Numbered from the stretch's first letter, positions 21,165-28,617 are shown. The stretch is DNA of 28,617 nt from Pseudomonadota bacterium (GCA_023442945.1 JAEZWW010000095.1:1-28617), one strand, 5' to 3'. Numbers and translations are program-made. The notes: generated by a model from the sequence alone, not told the origin.

Positions 21165-23759
21165 TCATGCCGGCGCCAGCGAGTTCGGCCCGGCCGGGCT
21201 GCGCCGCATGCGCAGCCCTTGCAGCCACCAGACCAGGCCCACCAGCAGGAAACCGGGCAGGAAGAACCAGTACTTGCTCGGCCGCTCGGTCGGCAGTTGC
21301 ACGCCGACGATGTCCCAGCCCTGCTCGAACCCCGCCTTCTTGGCGCGCGAGCCGAAGCGCACGCCGCCCACCTGCACGTCGTCGCCCAGCGGCATCAGCG
21401 TGAGGCCGGCTTCGGACAGGCGCGTGCGCCCGTCCTTGCCCTGGTCGCCCAGCTGCACGGACACGGTCTTGGTGACGTCCTCGCCCTCCAGCGTGGTGCC
21501 CTTGATCAGCATGACCATGGTGCCGTCGCTCGGCATGTCCTTGGCTATGTCGTCCACCTGCGCGGCCGGCGCGCGCTGGTACTCCGGCGCGATGAAGTCC
21601 ATGAAAAAGCCGGGGCGAAACAGCATGATCACGGCGACCGCCAGCAGGGCAAATTCCCACCACTTCATGCGGATGCGCAGCCAGTACAGCGTCAGCGCGG
21701 CAAAGGCCAGCATGGCCACCGTGCTGGCGACCACGACCAGCGTCAGCTCGCCCCAGCCGTGCACGTCGATCAGCAGCAACTGCGGGTTGAAGATCCAGAT
21801 GAAGGGCAGGATCACCGTGCGCAGCGCGTAGAGCGAGCCCTGGATGCCGGTCTGGATCGCGTCTTCGCCCGAGATCGCCGCCGCCGCGAAGGTGGCCAGG
21901 CCGACCGGTGGCGTGATGTCGCCCATGATCCCGTAATAGAAGACGAACAGGTGCACCGCCACCAGCGGCACCACCAGGCCGGCTTGCGCGCCCAGCTCGA
22001 CCACCACCGGCGCCATCAACGTGGCCACCAGCACGTAATTGGCCGTGGTCGGCACGCCCATGCCCAGCACCAGGCAGACGAAGGCGATGAACAGCAGCAT
22101 CAGCACCATGTTGCCGTGCGAGACGAATTCGACGAATTCGGTCATGCGCAAACCCAGGCCGGTGAGCGTGATGGCGCCCACGATGATGCCGGCGGTGGCC
22201 GTGGCCACGCCAATGCCGATCATGTTGCGCGCCCCGTCGTTGAAGCCGCCGACCACGCTGTGCCAGCCTTCGCGCCAGGCGCCAGGCGTCTTCACGCCGC
22301 GGAACAGGTCGATCAGGGGGCGCTGCGTCAGCATCAGCAGGATCAGCGAGGTCACGGCCCAGAAGGCGGACAGCGCGGGCGACATTTCTTCGACCATCAG
22401 GCACCAGATCAGCACGCCGATCGGGATCAGGTAATGCAGGCCGGCGCGCACCGTGGGCCAGGTTTGCAGGCGGACCGGGTGCTGGATGTCAATGTCGTCC
22501 GGCAGGTCGGGGCTGCGCGCGGCCTCGCGCAGCGACACCAGGTACAGCGCCAGCAGCGTGGCGCCCACGGCCCAGGGCGCCGCGGCCCCGAGCGTCGCCT
22601 TGAAGAACTGCAGCAGGTAGTACAGCACGCCGACCACGACGATCGAGCCGCTGAGGCCAATCAGTGTGCGCAGCAGGCGCGTGCGCCACGGGTGCTGCAC
22701 CGCCGCGGTGGCCGGGGCAATGCCCAGCTTCAGCGCCTCCAGATGCACGATGTACAGCAGGCCGATGTACGACAGCGTGGCCGGCAGGAAGGCGTGCTTG
22801 ACGATGTCCGAATACGGGATGCCCACGTACTCCACCATCAGGAAGGCCGCCGCGCCCATGACGGGCGGCATGATCTGGCCGTTGACCGAGGACATGGTCT
22901 CGATCGCGCCGGCCTTCACGCCGCCGTAGCCCGCCTTCTTCATCAGCGGGATGGTGAAGATGCCGCCCGACACCACGTTGGAGACGGACGAGCCGGAGAT
23001 CATCCCGTTCAAGGCCGACGACACCACCGCCACCTTGGCCGGCCCGCCGCGCAAATGGCCCAGCGCGGCAAAGCTGACCTGCATCATGTAGTTGCCGCCG
23101 CCCGCGCGGTCGAGCAAGGCGCCGAACAGCACGTAGATGAAGATGGTGCTGGCCGACACACCCAGGGCGATGCCGTACACGCCCTCGGTCGTCAGCCACA
23201 TGTGCGACAGCAGCCGCCCCAGCGACGCGCCCTTGTGCGCCACCACGTCCGGCAGGTAAGGCCCGCCCATGCAGTAGGCCAGGAACAGGATCGCCAGCGC
23301 CGCCATGGGCCAGCCCACGGCGCGGCGCGTGGCCTCCAGCAGCAGCACCAGGCCCGTGATGGCCACGGCGATGTCCATCGTGGTGGGCTGGCCGGGGCGC
23401 GTGGCCAGCTCGCGGTAGAAGAGCATGATGTAGGCGCCCGCAAAGGCGCCGACGATGGCCAGCACCCAGTCCACCGCCGGCACGTAGCGCCGCGGCGACG
23501 AACGGAACGCGGGCCAGGCCAGAAAGGCCAGCGCCAGCGCAAACGCCAGGTGGATGGCGCGCGCCTCGGTGTCGTTCAGGATGCCGAAACCGACGACAAA
23601 GGGCAGCGGCGACGCGTACCAGTACTGGAACAGCGCCCAGGCCACGCCCAGCGCGAAGATGAACTTGGCCGTCAGGCCGCTGGGCTTGCGCGCGCCGGTG
23701 TCGGTCTCGGCCACCAGCTCCTGCAAGGCCTCGGGGGCTTTCTCAATGTCCGTCGCCAT
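21165..23759 (-). CDS. TRAP transporter fused permease (TAXI type, 4TM/12TM)
   Basis: This 864-residue inner-membrane protein combines the small (DctQ-like) and large (DctM-like) TRAP permease subunits in one chain. It starts with a soluble tail and about four membrane helices, continues with the large-subunit core (LFGALLDRAGGGNYMMQVSFA, GGPAKVAVVSSALNGMISGS, SVSNVVSGGIFTIPLMKKAGY, NGQIMPPVMGAAAFLMVEY), and repeats the pattern in the second half (GMGVPTTANYVLVATLMAP, FYYGIMGDITPPVGLATFAA). The last ~160 residues are the DUF3394 extension found in some TAXI permeases, with a PDZ-like stretch (VGGVRFGSRAKKAGFEQGWD). Transport is Na+ or H+ driven and needs a solute-binding protein. The binding-protein gene lies 258 bp upstream on the same strand. 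The start ATG is at 23759. Confidence 0.95.
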   Translation of the reverse strand: MATDIEKAPEALQELVAETDTGARKPSGLTAKFIFALGVAWALFQYWYASPLPFVVGFGILNDTEARAIHLAFALALAFLAWPAFRSSPRRYVPAVDWVLAIVGAFAGAYIMLFYRELATRPGQPTTMDIAVAITGLVLLLEATRRAVGWPMAALAILFLAYCMGGPYLPDVVAHKGASLGRLLSHMWLTTEGVYGIALGVSASTIFIYVLFGALLDRAGGGNYMMQVSFAALGHLRGGPAKVAVVSSALNGMISGSSVSNVVSGGIFTIPLMKKAGYGGVKAGAIETMSSVNGQIMPPVMGAAAFLMVEYVGIPYSDIVKHAFLPATLSYIGLLYIVHLEALKLGIAPATAAVQHPWRTRLLRTLIGLSGSIVVVGVLYYLLQFFKATLGAAAPWAVGATLLALYLVSLREAARSPDLPDDIDIQHPVRLQTWPTVRAGLHYLIPIGVLIWCLMVEEMSPALSAFWAVTSLILLMLTQRPLIDLFRGVKTPGAWREGWHSVVGGFNDGARNMIGIGVATATAGIIVGAITLTGLGLRMTEFVEFVSHGNMVLMLLFIAFVCLVLGMGVPTTANYVLVATLMAPVVVELGAQAGLVVPLVAVHLFVFYYGIMGDITPPVGLATFAAAAISGEDAIQTGIQGSLYALRTVILPFIWIFNPQLLLIDVHGWGELTLVVVASTVAMLAFAALTLYWLRIRMKWWEFALLAVAVIMLFRPGFFMDFIAPEYQRAPAAQVDDIAKDMPSDGTMVMLIKGTTLEGEDVTKTVSVQLGDQGKDGRTRLSEAGLTLMPLGDDVQVGGVRFGSRAKKAGFEQGWDIVGVQLPTERPSKYWFFLPGFLLVGLVWWLQGLRMRRSPAGPNSLAPA

Positions 23760-23777
23760 GGCTGCCTGCCTTCATTT

Positions 23778-23846
23778 TTACTCTCAAATTCATAGCTGCC
23801 CGCGCTGATCACTCTAGGGCCACAGCCACAAATTGCTCTGAATCAA
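23778..23846 (+). repeat. Interspersed repeat upstream of the permease gene (R10)
   Basis: TACTCTCAAATTCATAGC, TGCCCGCGCTGATC, TCTAGGGCCACAG, CAAATTG and GAATC follow the family order. It starts about 20 bp before the permease ATG and lies between the two transporter genes, where it could affect their relative expression. The remaining interval to 24017 is GC-rich and shows nothing else. Confidence 0.75.
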
Positions 23847-24017
23847 ACGACAACGGGTGAAGTTGCCCTCACCCGCGCGGGGCGCTTGCATGCGCTGGGT
23901 GCGGGCGCGCTACCTGAGCACGCGCCGCGCCGCGCCGCGCGTGCGTGCCGGCGAGTTGCCGCTGCCACCTTGCCCGCCCCACGGACGTTGGCGTGCGGCG
24001 CAGCACGCACCGCCGGC

Positions 24018-24998
24018 TTACTTGATCCAGCCTTTTTCCTTGTAGTAGCGCGCGGCGCCGTCGTGCAGCGGGGCGCTCAGGCCGTTCTTGACCATGTCCT
24101 CTGGCTTGAGGTGCGCCAGCGCCGGGTGCAGCTTCTTGAATTCGTCGAAGTTGTCGAACACCGCCTTGGTCACGGCGTAGATGGTGTCGGGCGGTGTCTT
24201 GGCCGATGCCACGATGGTGGCCAGCACGCCGTAGGTGGGCGTGGGCTGCGGGTTGTTGGGGTACAGGCCGCCCGGGATGGTGACCTTGGCGTAGTAGGGC
24301 TTGCCTTCCACCAGCTTGTCCACGGCCGGGCCTTGCAGCGCGATCAGCTTGGCGCCGCAGCTGGTGGTCGGGTCCTGGATGTTGGCGCTGGGGTGGCCCA
24401 CGCCGTAGAAGAAGCCGTCGATCTTGCCGTCGCAGACGGCCGGGCCATGTTCGTCGGCCTTCAGCTCGGACGCGAGCGAAAAGTCGCCCAGCTTCCAGCC
24501 CAGGGCGCCCAGCAGCTCTTCCATCGACGCGCGCGTGCCCGAGCCCGGGTTGCCGACATTGAAGCGCTTGCCCTTGAAGTCCTCGAACTTGCTGATGTTG
24601 GCTTCCTTGCGCGCCACCACGGTGAAGGGCTCGGGGTGCACGGCGAAGACGGCGCGCAGATCGCCCACGGCACCGCCGTCCTTGAACTGGCCGATGCCCT
24701 TGACGGCGTTGTACTGCACGTCGGACTGGGTGAAGCCCAGGTCCAGCTCGCCCGACTTGATGGTGTTGACGTTGAAGACCGAGCCGCCCGTGGATTCGAC
24801 CGAGCAGCGGATGCCGTGCTTGGCGCGGTCCTTGTTCACCAGGCGGCAGATGGCGCCGCCCGCGGCGTAGTACACGCCGGTGACGCCGCCGGTGCCGATG
24901 GTGACAAACTTCTGCTGCGCCAATGCCGGCACGGCCCACAGGGCGGTGGTGGTCGCGGCGGCGAAGGCCAGGGTCTTGAGGGCGGGGCGAACGTTCAT
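24018..24998 (-). CDS. TAXI-family TRAP transporter solute-binding protein
   Basis: This 326-residue periplasmic binding protein has a signal peptide (MNVRPALKTLAFAAATTTAL, cleavage after ALA or ALAQ near residue 27). The mature part opens with FVTIGTGGVTGVYYAAGGAICRLVN, the hallmark of the TAXI family (TIGR02122). VESTGGSVFNVNTIKSGELDLGFTQSD and FKGKRFNVGNPGSGTRASME are further family blocks. TAXI proteins feed fused 4TM/12TM permeases; reported ligands include glutamate/glutamine and other small carboxylates, but the ligand cannot be read from sequence. AGGAG lies ten bases before the ATG. The aminotransferase gene ends 41 bp upstream. Confidence 0.95.
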   Translation of the reverse strand: MNVRPALKTLAFAAATTTALWAVPALAQQKFVTIGTGGVTGVYYAAGGAICRLVNKDRAKHGIRCSVESTGGSVFNVNTIKSGELDLGFTQSDVQYNAVKGIGQFKDGGAVGDLRAVFAVHPEPFTVVARKEANISKFEDFKGKRFNVGNPGSGTRASMEELLGALGWKLGDFSLASELKADEHGPAVCDGKIDGFFYGVGHPSANIQDPTTSCGAKLIALQGPAVDKLVEGKPYYAKVTIPGGLYPNNPQPTPTYGVLATIVASAKTPPDTIYAVTKAVFDNFDEFKKLHPALAHLKPEDMVKNGLSAPLHDGAARYYKEKGWIK

Positions 24999-25039
24999 GC
25001 GGGGAGGTCTCCTGTCGTATGGTTGGTTGGGAAAAGGTC

Positions 25040-26374
25040 TCAGCCCTGGGCGATGGCCGCGTCGACCGCATCGGCCAGGCGGTCCGCGATCTGCACCAAT
25101 TCGTCGTCCGAGGTGATGAACGGCGGCGCCAGCAGGATGTGGTCACCATACTGACCATCTACCGTACCGCCCATGGGATATACCAGCAAGCCGCGCGCGA
25201 AGGCGGCGCTCTTGACCTTGGCATGCAGGCGCCGCGCCGGGTCGAACGGCGCTTGGCTGGCGCGGTCCTGCACCAGCTCGATTCCCCAGAAGAAACCGCG
25301 TCCGCGAATGTCGCCGACGTGCGCGTGCTGGCCAAAGCGGTCTTGCAGCAGCGCTTGTATCTTGGGCGCATCGCGCTGCACTTTAGAGAGCAGCGCATCG
25401 CGCTCAATGACCTGCTGCACCGCCAGCGCGGCGGCGCAGGCGATCGCGTGGCCGAGGTAGGTGTGCCCGTGCTGGAAGAAGCCGCTGCCCTTGGACATGG
25501 CCTCCACGATCTTCTGTTGCGCCAGCACGGCGCCGATCGGCTGGTAGCCGCCGCCCAGGCCCTTGGCGATGGTCATCAGGTCGGGCACGACGCCTTCCTG
25601 CTCGCACGCGTGCAGCGTGCCGCTGCGGCCCATGCCGCACATCACCTCGTCCAGAATCAGCAGCACGCCGTGCTTGTCGCAGACCTCGCGCACCGCCTTG
25701 AAGTAGCCGGGCACCGGGACCAGCACCCCGGCGGTGGCGCCGCCCACGGTTTCGGCCACAAAGGCCAGCACCTTGCCAGGGCCGACGCGCTGGATGGCGT
25801 CGTCCAGCTCTTGCGCCAGGCGCTGGCCATACGCCTCAGGCGTTTCACCCGCGCGCATGTCGCGGTAGGGATAGCAGGGCGAAACGTGTGTCACGTCGAC
25901 CAACAGCGGCGCAAACTGCCGGCGCCGCCAGGCATTGCCGCCCACCGCCAGCGCGCCCAGCGTGTTGCCGTGGTAGCTCTGGCGACGGGCGATGAAATGG
26001 CTGCGTTCGGGCTGGCCGATTTCCAGGTAGTACTGGCGCGCCATCTTCAGCGCCGCCTCGACCGCCTCGGAGCCACCGCTCACGAAATACGCGTGGCTCA
26101 TGCCCGCGGGCGCGGTGCGCACCAACTGGTCGGCCAGCTGCTCGGCCACTTCGGTCGTGAAAAAGCTGGTGTGGGCGTAAGCCAGCGCGTCCAGCTGCCG
26201 GTGCATGGCGGCCAGCACGTCGGGGTGCCCATGGCCGAGGCAAGACACGGCGGCACCGCCCGAGGCGTCGATGTAGCGCTTGCCCGCCGCGTCTTCCAGC
26301 CAAACGCCCTCGCCTTTGACGGCCACCGGCGGCGTGTGCAGCAGGCTGCGGTGAAAGACGTGCGTGGCGCTCAT
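25040..26374 (-). CDS. Class III PLP-dependent aminotransferase
   Basis: This 444-residue member of the aspartate aminotransferase fold type I, class III group (omega-amino acid/diamine aminotransferases) has SGGSEAVEAALKMAR at 99-113 for the PLP phosphate, Asp242 in LLILDEVMCGMGR for the pyridine nitrogen, and Lys271 in MTIAKGLGGGYQPIGA for the Schiff base. It is full length. Being first in a same-strand cluster with a TAXI binding protein and permease, it probably acts on the transported compound or its product, which would make the substrate an amino compound (inference). CGGAG lies about ten bases before the ATG at 26374, and a 22-bp dyad lies just upstream of that. Confidence 0.93.
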   Translation of the reverse strand: MSATHVFHRSLLHTPPVAVKGEGVWLEDAAGKRYIDASGGAAVSCLGHGHPDVLAAMHRQLDALAYAHTSFFTTEVAEQLADQLVRTAPAGMSHAYFVSGGSEAVEAALKMARQYYLEIGQPERSHFIARRQSYHGNTLGALAVGGNAWRRRQFAPLLVDVTHVSPCYPYRDMRAGETPEAYGQRLAQELDDAIQRVGPGKVLAFVAETVGGATAGVLVPVPGYFKAVREVCDKHGVLLILDEVMCGMGRSGTLHACEQEGVVPDLMTIAKGLGGGYQPIGAVLAQQKIVEAMSKGSGFFQHGHTYLGHAIACAAALAVQQVIERDALLSKVQRDAPKIQALLQDRFGQHAHVGDIRGRGFFWGIELVQDRASQAPFDPARRLHAKVKSAAFARGLLVYPMGGTVDGQYGDHILLAPPFITSDDELVQIADRLADAVDAAIAQG

Positions 26375-26401
26375 GGCAAGAAAACTCCGTGGGGCATCGG
26401 T

Positions 26402-26423
26402 GCATGCCTCCGCCCCGGCATGC
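26402..26423. promoter_or_regulatory. Dyad upstream of the aminotransferase gene
   Basis: GCATGCC at 26402-26408 is the exact complement of GGCATGC at 26417-26423, with an eight-base spacer. It lies 28 bp before the ATG. It could be an operator or a leader hairpin controlling the aminotransferase-transporter cluster. Confidence 0.35.
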
Positions 26424-26574
26424 GCGGCTTCAGCGTGACATTGAGGCTATCACGGTGCTTGCGCCAATAGGACGCTTCGAACACGCCAGAAACACAGGGA
26501 AACCCCGTAGAGTTTGCAAGCGACTTGCTGCGCCCGCGCCGTGCGCGGCGGAGTTCGATCGGGACGTGCGCGCG

Positions 26575-27111
26575 TCAGCGGCGCGGGCGGCGCTCCACCT
26601 CGGTGCGGCCATCGGCCCATTCGGTGATCACGAGCTCGGTCTCGGCCGTGCCGTTGCCAACGGGGGGCGCAGCGTTTGGGCGCGGGATTTCGGCCGTCGG
26701 GGCCTGGCGCCAGACCTGCTCGGCGGCTGCGGGAGGGACCACGGCGATACCCGGCGTCGCGCGCTCATACGGCACGCGCGCCGCAGCGGCGGTACCCACG
26801 TTCGTGAGCAGCGGGGCCGCGCGGCTCGGGGGCGCGGACGCCGGTTCATCGTCCGATTTGGCGACCGGCGCCATGGGCGGCGCCCCCATCGCCGGGCAAT
26901 CGCCCGCCTGAATGGCCACGCGGCCGCCTTCGGGCACCGTGACGGCCTGCCCGGCGTAGCGCGGCGCTTCTGCCGTCTGCAGGACGACCGCGCCATCCGC
27001 GTTGAAGACCGTGTAGCAAGCCTGGGCGGGGCCGGCCAGCATCAACGCCATGAGCAACGCCGCACCGGCCAATGCGGTGCGCGGATGGGCGGAACAGCGT
27101 GCTGAGGTCAT
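26575..27111 (-). CDS. Small exported hypothetical protein (CYTVF-type)
   Basis: This 178-residue protein has a clear signal peptide (RTALAGAALLMALMLAG, probable cleavage after AQA) followed at once by CYTVFNADGAVVLQTAEAP. A mature N-terminus starting Cys-Tyr-Thr-Val is seen in a family of small periplasmic proteins of Burkholderiales of unknown role. The residues before Cys (Ala-Gln-Ala) do not form a good lipobox, so lipidation is unlikely. The middle is Pro/Ala-rich and low in complexity. The C-terminus (AETELVITEWADGRTEVERRPRR) is basic. I chose the ATG at 27111, which begins just before the signal peptide, over the longer frame to 27177. Confidence 0.75.
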   Translation of the reverse strand: MTSARCSAHPRTALAGAALLMALMLAGPAQACYTVFNADGAVVLQTAEAPRYAGQAVTVPEGGRVAIQAGDCPAMGAPPMAPVAKSDDEPASAPPSRAAPLLTNVGTAAAARVPYERATPGIAVVPPAAAEQVWRQAPTAEIPRPNAAPPVGNGTAETELVITEWADGRTEVERRPRR

Positions 27112-27240
27112 GGTGTGTTGCCTGTGCGCCTGTTGTGTGGCGCGGGGCCATGGTGCCGCATCGCCGCGCAACACCACGCCAGCGCAAACGAAAATCGCGT
27201 GTCAGCGGCGGCCGACACGCGATGTCCTAGGGAAATTTTC

Positions 27241-27304
27241 GCTATATTTAGTATAGCTTTCTGCGCAGGTGGTTGTAGGGCTAACGGTGGATTTCTTCGA
27301 AAAC
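27241..27304 (+). repeat. Three-hairpin interspersed repeat (R11)
   Basis: GCTATATTTAGTATAGC forms the first hairpin (GCTAT with ATAGC). CTGCGCAGGTGG, TGTAGGGCTAA and GGATTTCTTCGAAAACC follow. It lies 23 bp beyond the bdhA stop. Confidence 0.82.
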
Positions 27305-27327
27305 CCCGCCCTCACTCGCCGATCAGC

Positions 27328-28101
27328 TTATTGCGCCGTCCAACCGCCGTCCGAGGCCCAGGCCTGGCCGCGCACGTTGTCGGCAGCGGGCGTGCAGAAG
27401 AACACCGCCATGCCACCCAGCTGCTCGGGCGTGGTGAACTGCAGAGACGGCTCTTTCTCTTGCAGCAGCTCTTTGGTCGCCTGTTCGACCGTGATCTTCT
27501 CGCGCGCGGCGCGGTCGTCGATCTGCTTTTGCACCAGCGGCGTCAGCACCCAGCCGGGACAGATGGCGTTCGCCGTCACACCCGTGGTGGCGGTTTCCAG
27601 CGCGACCGACTTGGTCAGGCCGATGATGCCGTGCTTGGCCGCAACATAGGCGGACTTGCCCGCCGAAGCCACCAGACCGTGCGCCGACGCGACGTTGATG
27701 ATGCGGCCCCAGTTCTGCTTGCGCATGTACGGCACCGCCAAGCGCGTCGTGTGGAAGGCCGAGGACAGGTTGATCGCGATGATCGCGTCCCAGCGCTCCG
27801 TCGGAAATTCTTCAACGTTGGACACAAACTGGATACCGGCGTTGTTGACCAGCACGTCCACGCCACCGAACTTCTCGGCAGCGAACTTCATCATGGCTTC
27901 GATCTCTGCCGGCTTGGACATGTCGGCGCCGTGGTATTCGACCTTCACGCCGAGCGCCGCAATCTGCGCCTTGGGCCCTTCAACATCGCCGAAACCGTTC
28001 ATCACGATGTTGGCGCCCTGCTTGGCCAACTCGATCGCGATGCCCAGACCAATGCCGCTGGTCGAACCTGTCACAAGTGCCGTCTTGCCTTTGAGAATCA
28101 T
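27328..28101 (-). CDS. bdhA: 3-hydroxybutyrate dehydrogenase (SDR family)
   Basis: This 257-residue NAD-dependent short-chain dehydrogenase would oxidise D-3-hydroxybutyrate to acetoacetate, a step in use of polyhydroxybutyrate. The cofactor motif TGSTSGIG is at 11-18 and NNAG at 86-89. The catalytic set is Asn111, Ser139, Tyr152 and Lys156 (SAYVAAKHG). The blocks VASAHGLVASAGKSAY, NAICPGWVLTPLVQKQI and LQEKEPSLQFTTPEQLGG are characteristic of bacterial 3-hydroxybutyrate dehydrogenases and set it apart from other SDRs. The start at 28101 has AGGAG eight bases upstream. The longer frame to 28152 runs across the promoter. Confidence 0.94.
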   Translation of the reverse strand: MILKGKTALVTGSTSGIGLGIAIELAKQGANIVMNGFGDVEGPKAQIAALGVKVEYHGADMSKPAEIEAMMKFAAEKFGGVDVLVNNAGIQFVSNVEEFPTERWDAIIAINLSSAFHTTRLAVPYMRKQNWGRIINVASAHGLVASAGKSAYVAAKHGIIGLTKSVALETATTGVTANAICPGWVLTPLVQKQIDDRAAREKITVEQATKELLQEKEPSLQFTTPEQLGGMAVFFCTPAADNVRGQAWASDGGWTAQ

Positions 28102-28133
28102 GCGTGCTCCTGAAATCCTAGAAGGTGGGTGAG

Positions 28134-28153
28134 AAGGGTTAACCCGCATCATA
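28134..28153 (-). promoter_or_regulatory. bdhA -10 element and overlapping GGGTTAACCC palindrome
   Basis: On the minus strand a TATGAT hexamer at 28148-28153 is followed directly by GCGGGTTAACCCTT. The palindrome centre falls about seven bases past the -10, where transcription would start, which is a typical operator position. The 14-base core AAGGGTTAACCCGC (read on the plus strand) is identical to the site at 11554-11567. No good -35 is visible. Confidence 0.45.
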
Positions 28154-28499
28154 GTCGCCTGGGGAGGTCTTCGCTGTCGCCAGGCAAGAACGGCTGATGA
28201 GGCTGCAACGACTTGATGCGTTCCGCGCCGACACCTGCTTCGAGGTTCTTGATGTGCTGGGCCAGACGTTTGCCGGAATCAGAAAGTGTCCGGTCTGCTC
28301 ACGTGGGGCAACGCGCCGCGTCAGCTTGGCTCAAGAATGCCTTCTGCAACGCTCAACTCCCTCAAAACAGACTTTGAAGGCAGATAAGCTGGTGCCTGTC
28401 CTAAAAATGCCGCTTCACGCGTCACGCATTTAGAACGTCGATCTTCGTCAGAGCCGAATTCAAAATGGGCTAGGCGACAAATTCGAAACCCACAAAGCG
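28154..28499. other. Intergenic region between bdhA and the rRNA operon end
   Basis: I see no supportable gene. Short open frames exist on both strands (28197-28433 plus, 28149-28298 minus), but neither has a ribosome site or a recognised domain. The segment from about 28340 to 28490 is noticeably more AT-rich than the rest of the window. Confidence 0.55.
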
Positions 28500-28532
28500 A
28501 AACGCCCAGTCTCGATGTGAGACTGGGCGTTT
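28500..28532 (-). terminator. Intrinsic terminator of the rRNA operon
   Basis: AAACGCCCAGTCTC at 28500-28513 pairs perfectly over 14 bp with 28519-28532 around a five-base loop, giving a GGGCGTTT end on the minus strand. It lies 13 bp past the 5S rRNA 3' end. Confidence 0.93.
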
Positions 28533-28545
28533 GCTGGGCTGTAAT

Positions 28546-28617
28546 AGCCTGACGATGTCCTACTTTCACACGGGAATCCGCACTATCATCGGCGCTAAGG
28601 CGTTTCACTGTCCTGTT
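28546..28617 (-). rRNA. rrf: 5S ribosomal RNA, 3' part (5' part outside window)
   Basis: The complement shows the conserved 5S 3' half: ACAGGACAGTGAAACG, GCGCCGATGATAGTGCGG, GTGTGAAAGTAGGACATCG and the terminal TCAGGCT. About 72 of the usual ~115 nucleotides are inside the window. The 23S and 16S genes should follow beyond the right edge. Confidence 0.95.

Noticed and set aside
21219..23795. 858-residue plus-strand open frame
   Set aside because: Antisense to the TRAP permease; Gln/His/Arg-rich with no recognisable domain.
26441..26500. GCTATCACGGTGCTTGCGCC upstream of the aminotransferase gene as another repeat copy
   Set aside because: The CTGG/CCAG and GATTT/AAATC parts are missing, so the match is too short.
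28149..28298. 49-codon minus-strand open frame ending at the bdhA promoter (contains GKRLAQHIKNLEAGVGAERI)
   Set aside because: It reads like protein but has no start codon, no ribosome site and a stop just upstream. It could be a decayed gene end, but I cannot tell it from chance.
28197..28433. 78-residue plus-strand open frame
   Set aside because: No ribosome site and no family match; it lies in the AT-richer spacer after the rRNA operon.
28321..28608. 95-residue minus-strand open frame
   Set aside because: Starts inside the 5S rRNA and runs through its terminator.
1..28617. CRISPR arrays, prophage, insertion sequences, tRNA genes
   Set aside because: No regularly spaced identical repeats, no transposase or integrase frames, and no tRNA-like cloverleaf noticed by eye; the dispersed repeat copies are irregularly spaced single elements.

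Overview
The window is GC-rich, densely packed chromosomal DNA. Its gene content suggests a betaproteobacterium of the order Burkholderiales, most likely family Comamonadaceae. The pointers are a two-gene acyl-CoA dehydrogenase set like pimeloyl-CoA dehydrogenase, a TAXI-type TRAP transporter with a fused permease, an IPTL-CTERM surface protein, an OmpW porin, a bdhA-type 3-hydroxybutyrate dehydrogenase, and a short interspersed repeat of a kind I associate with Comamonadaceae. The family assignment is inference. No phage, plasmid, insertion sequence, CRISPR array or tRNA gene is visible. The only RNA gene is the 3' part of a 5S rRNA with its terminator at the right edge, so an rRNA operon continues beyond the window on the minus strand.

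Layout, left to right. (1) 1-6000 is housekeeping and acyl-CoA oxidation: the end of a DUF4130 gene, an RsmB/NOP RNA methyltransferase, purN, yceH, and two acyl-CoA dehydrogenases closed by a strong bidirectional terminator. (2) 6097-11405 is cell surface: a 1382-residue exported repeat-domain protein with an IPTL-CTERM tail, and an OmpW-type porin. (3) 11756-19930 is a run of small transcription units: an MdtD-like exporter, an HNH endonuclease with a P-loop kinase-like gene, a dienoyl-CoA isomerase-type crotonase, an alpha/beta hydrolase overlapping queF, a prolyl-4-hydroxylase-like oxygenase behind yaaA, and truC, whose start codon overlaps that of yaaA. (4) 19970-20821 is an unrecognised gene followed upstream by an orphan FNR/Anr-type site. 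(5) 21165-26374 is a minus-strand cluster of a class III aminotransferase, a TAXI solute-binding protein and a TRAP fused permease. (6) 26575-28617 holds a small exported protein, bdhA and the rRNA operon end.

The most striking feature that genes do not explain is a family of about 55-70 bp elements. There are nine clear copies and two weaker candidates, about one per 2.6 kb. The best copies can fold as three consecutive small hairpins (GCTAT with ATAGC, CTGGCC with GGCCAG, GATTT with AAATC). One copy lies in frame inside yceH, and another abuts the start codon of the alpha/beta hydrolase and replaces its leader. Other observations are the overlapping divergent start codons of yaaA and truC, a perfect 16-bp FNR-type dyad with no obvious target, a GGGTTAACCC palindrome placed where a bdhA transcription start is expected, and two genes whose -10 elements sit only six bases before the ATG, which suggests leaderless mRNAs. 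I found no clear novel defence or mobile system here.
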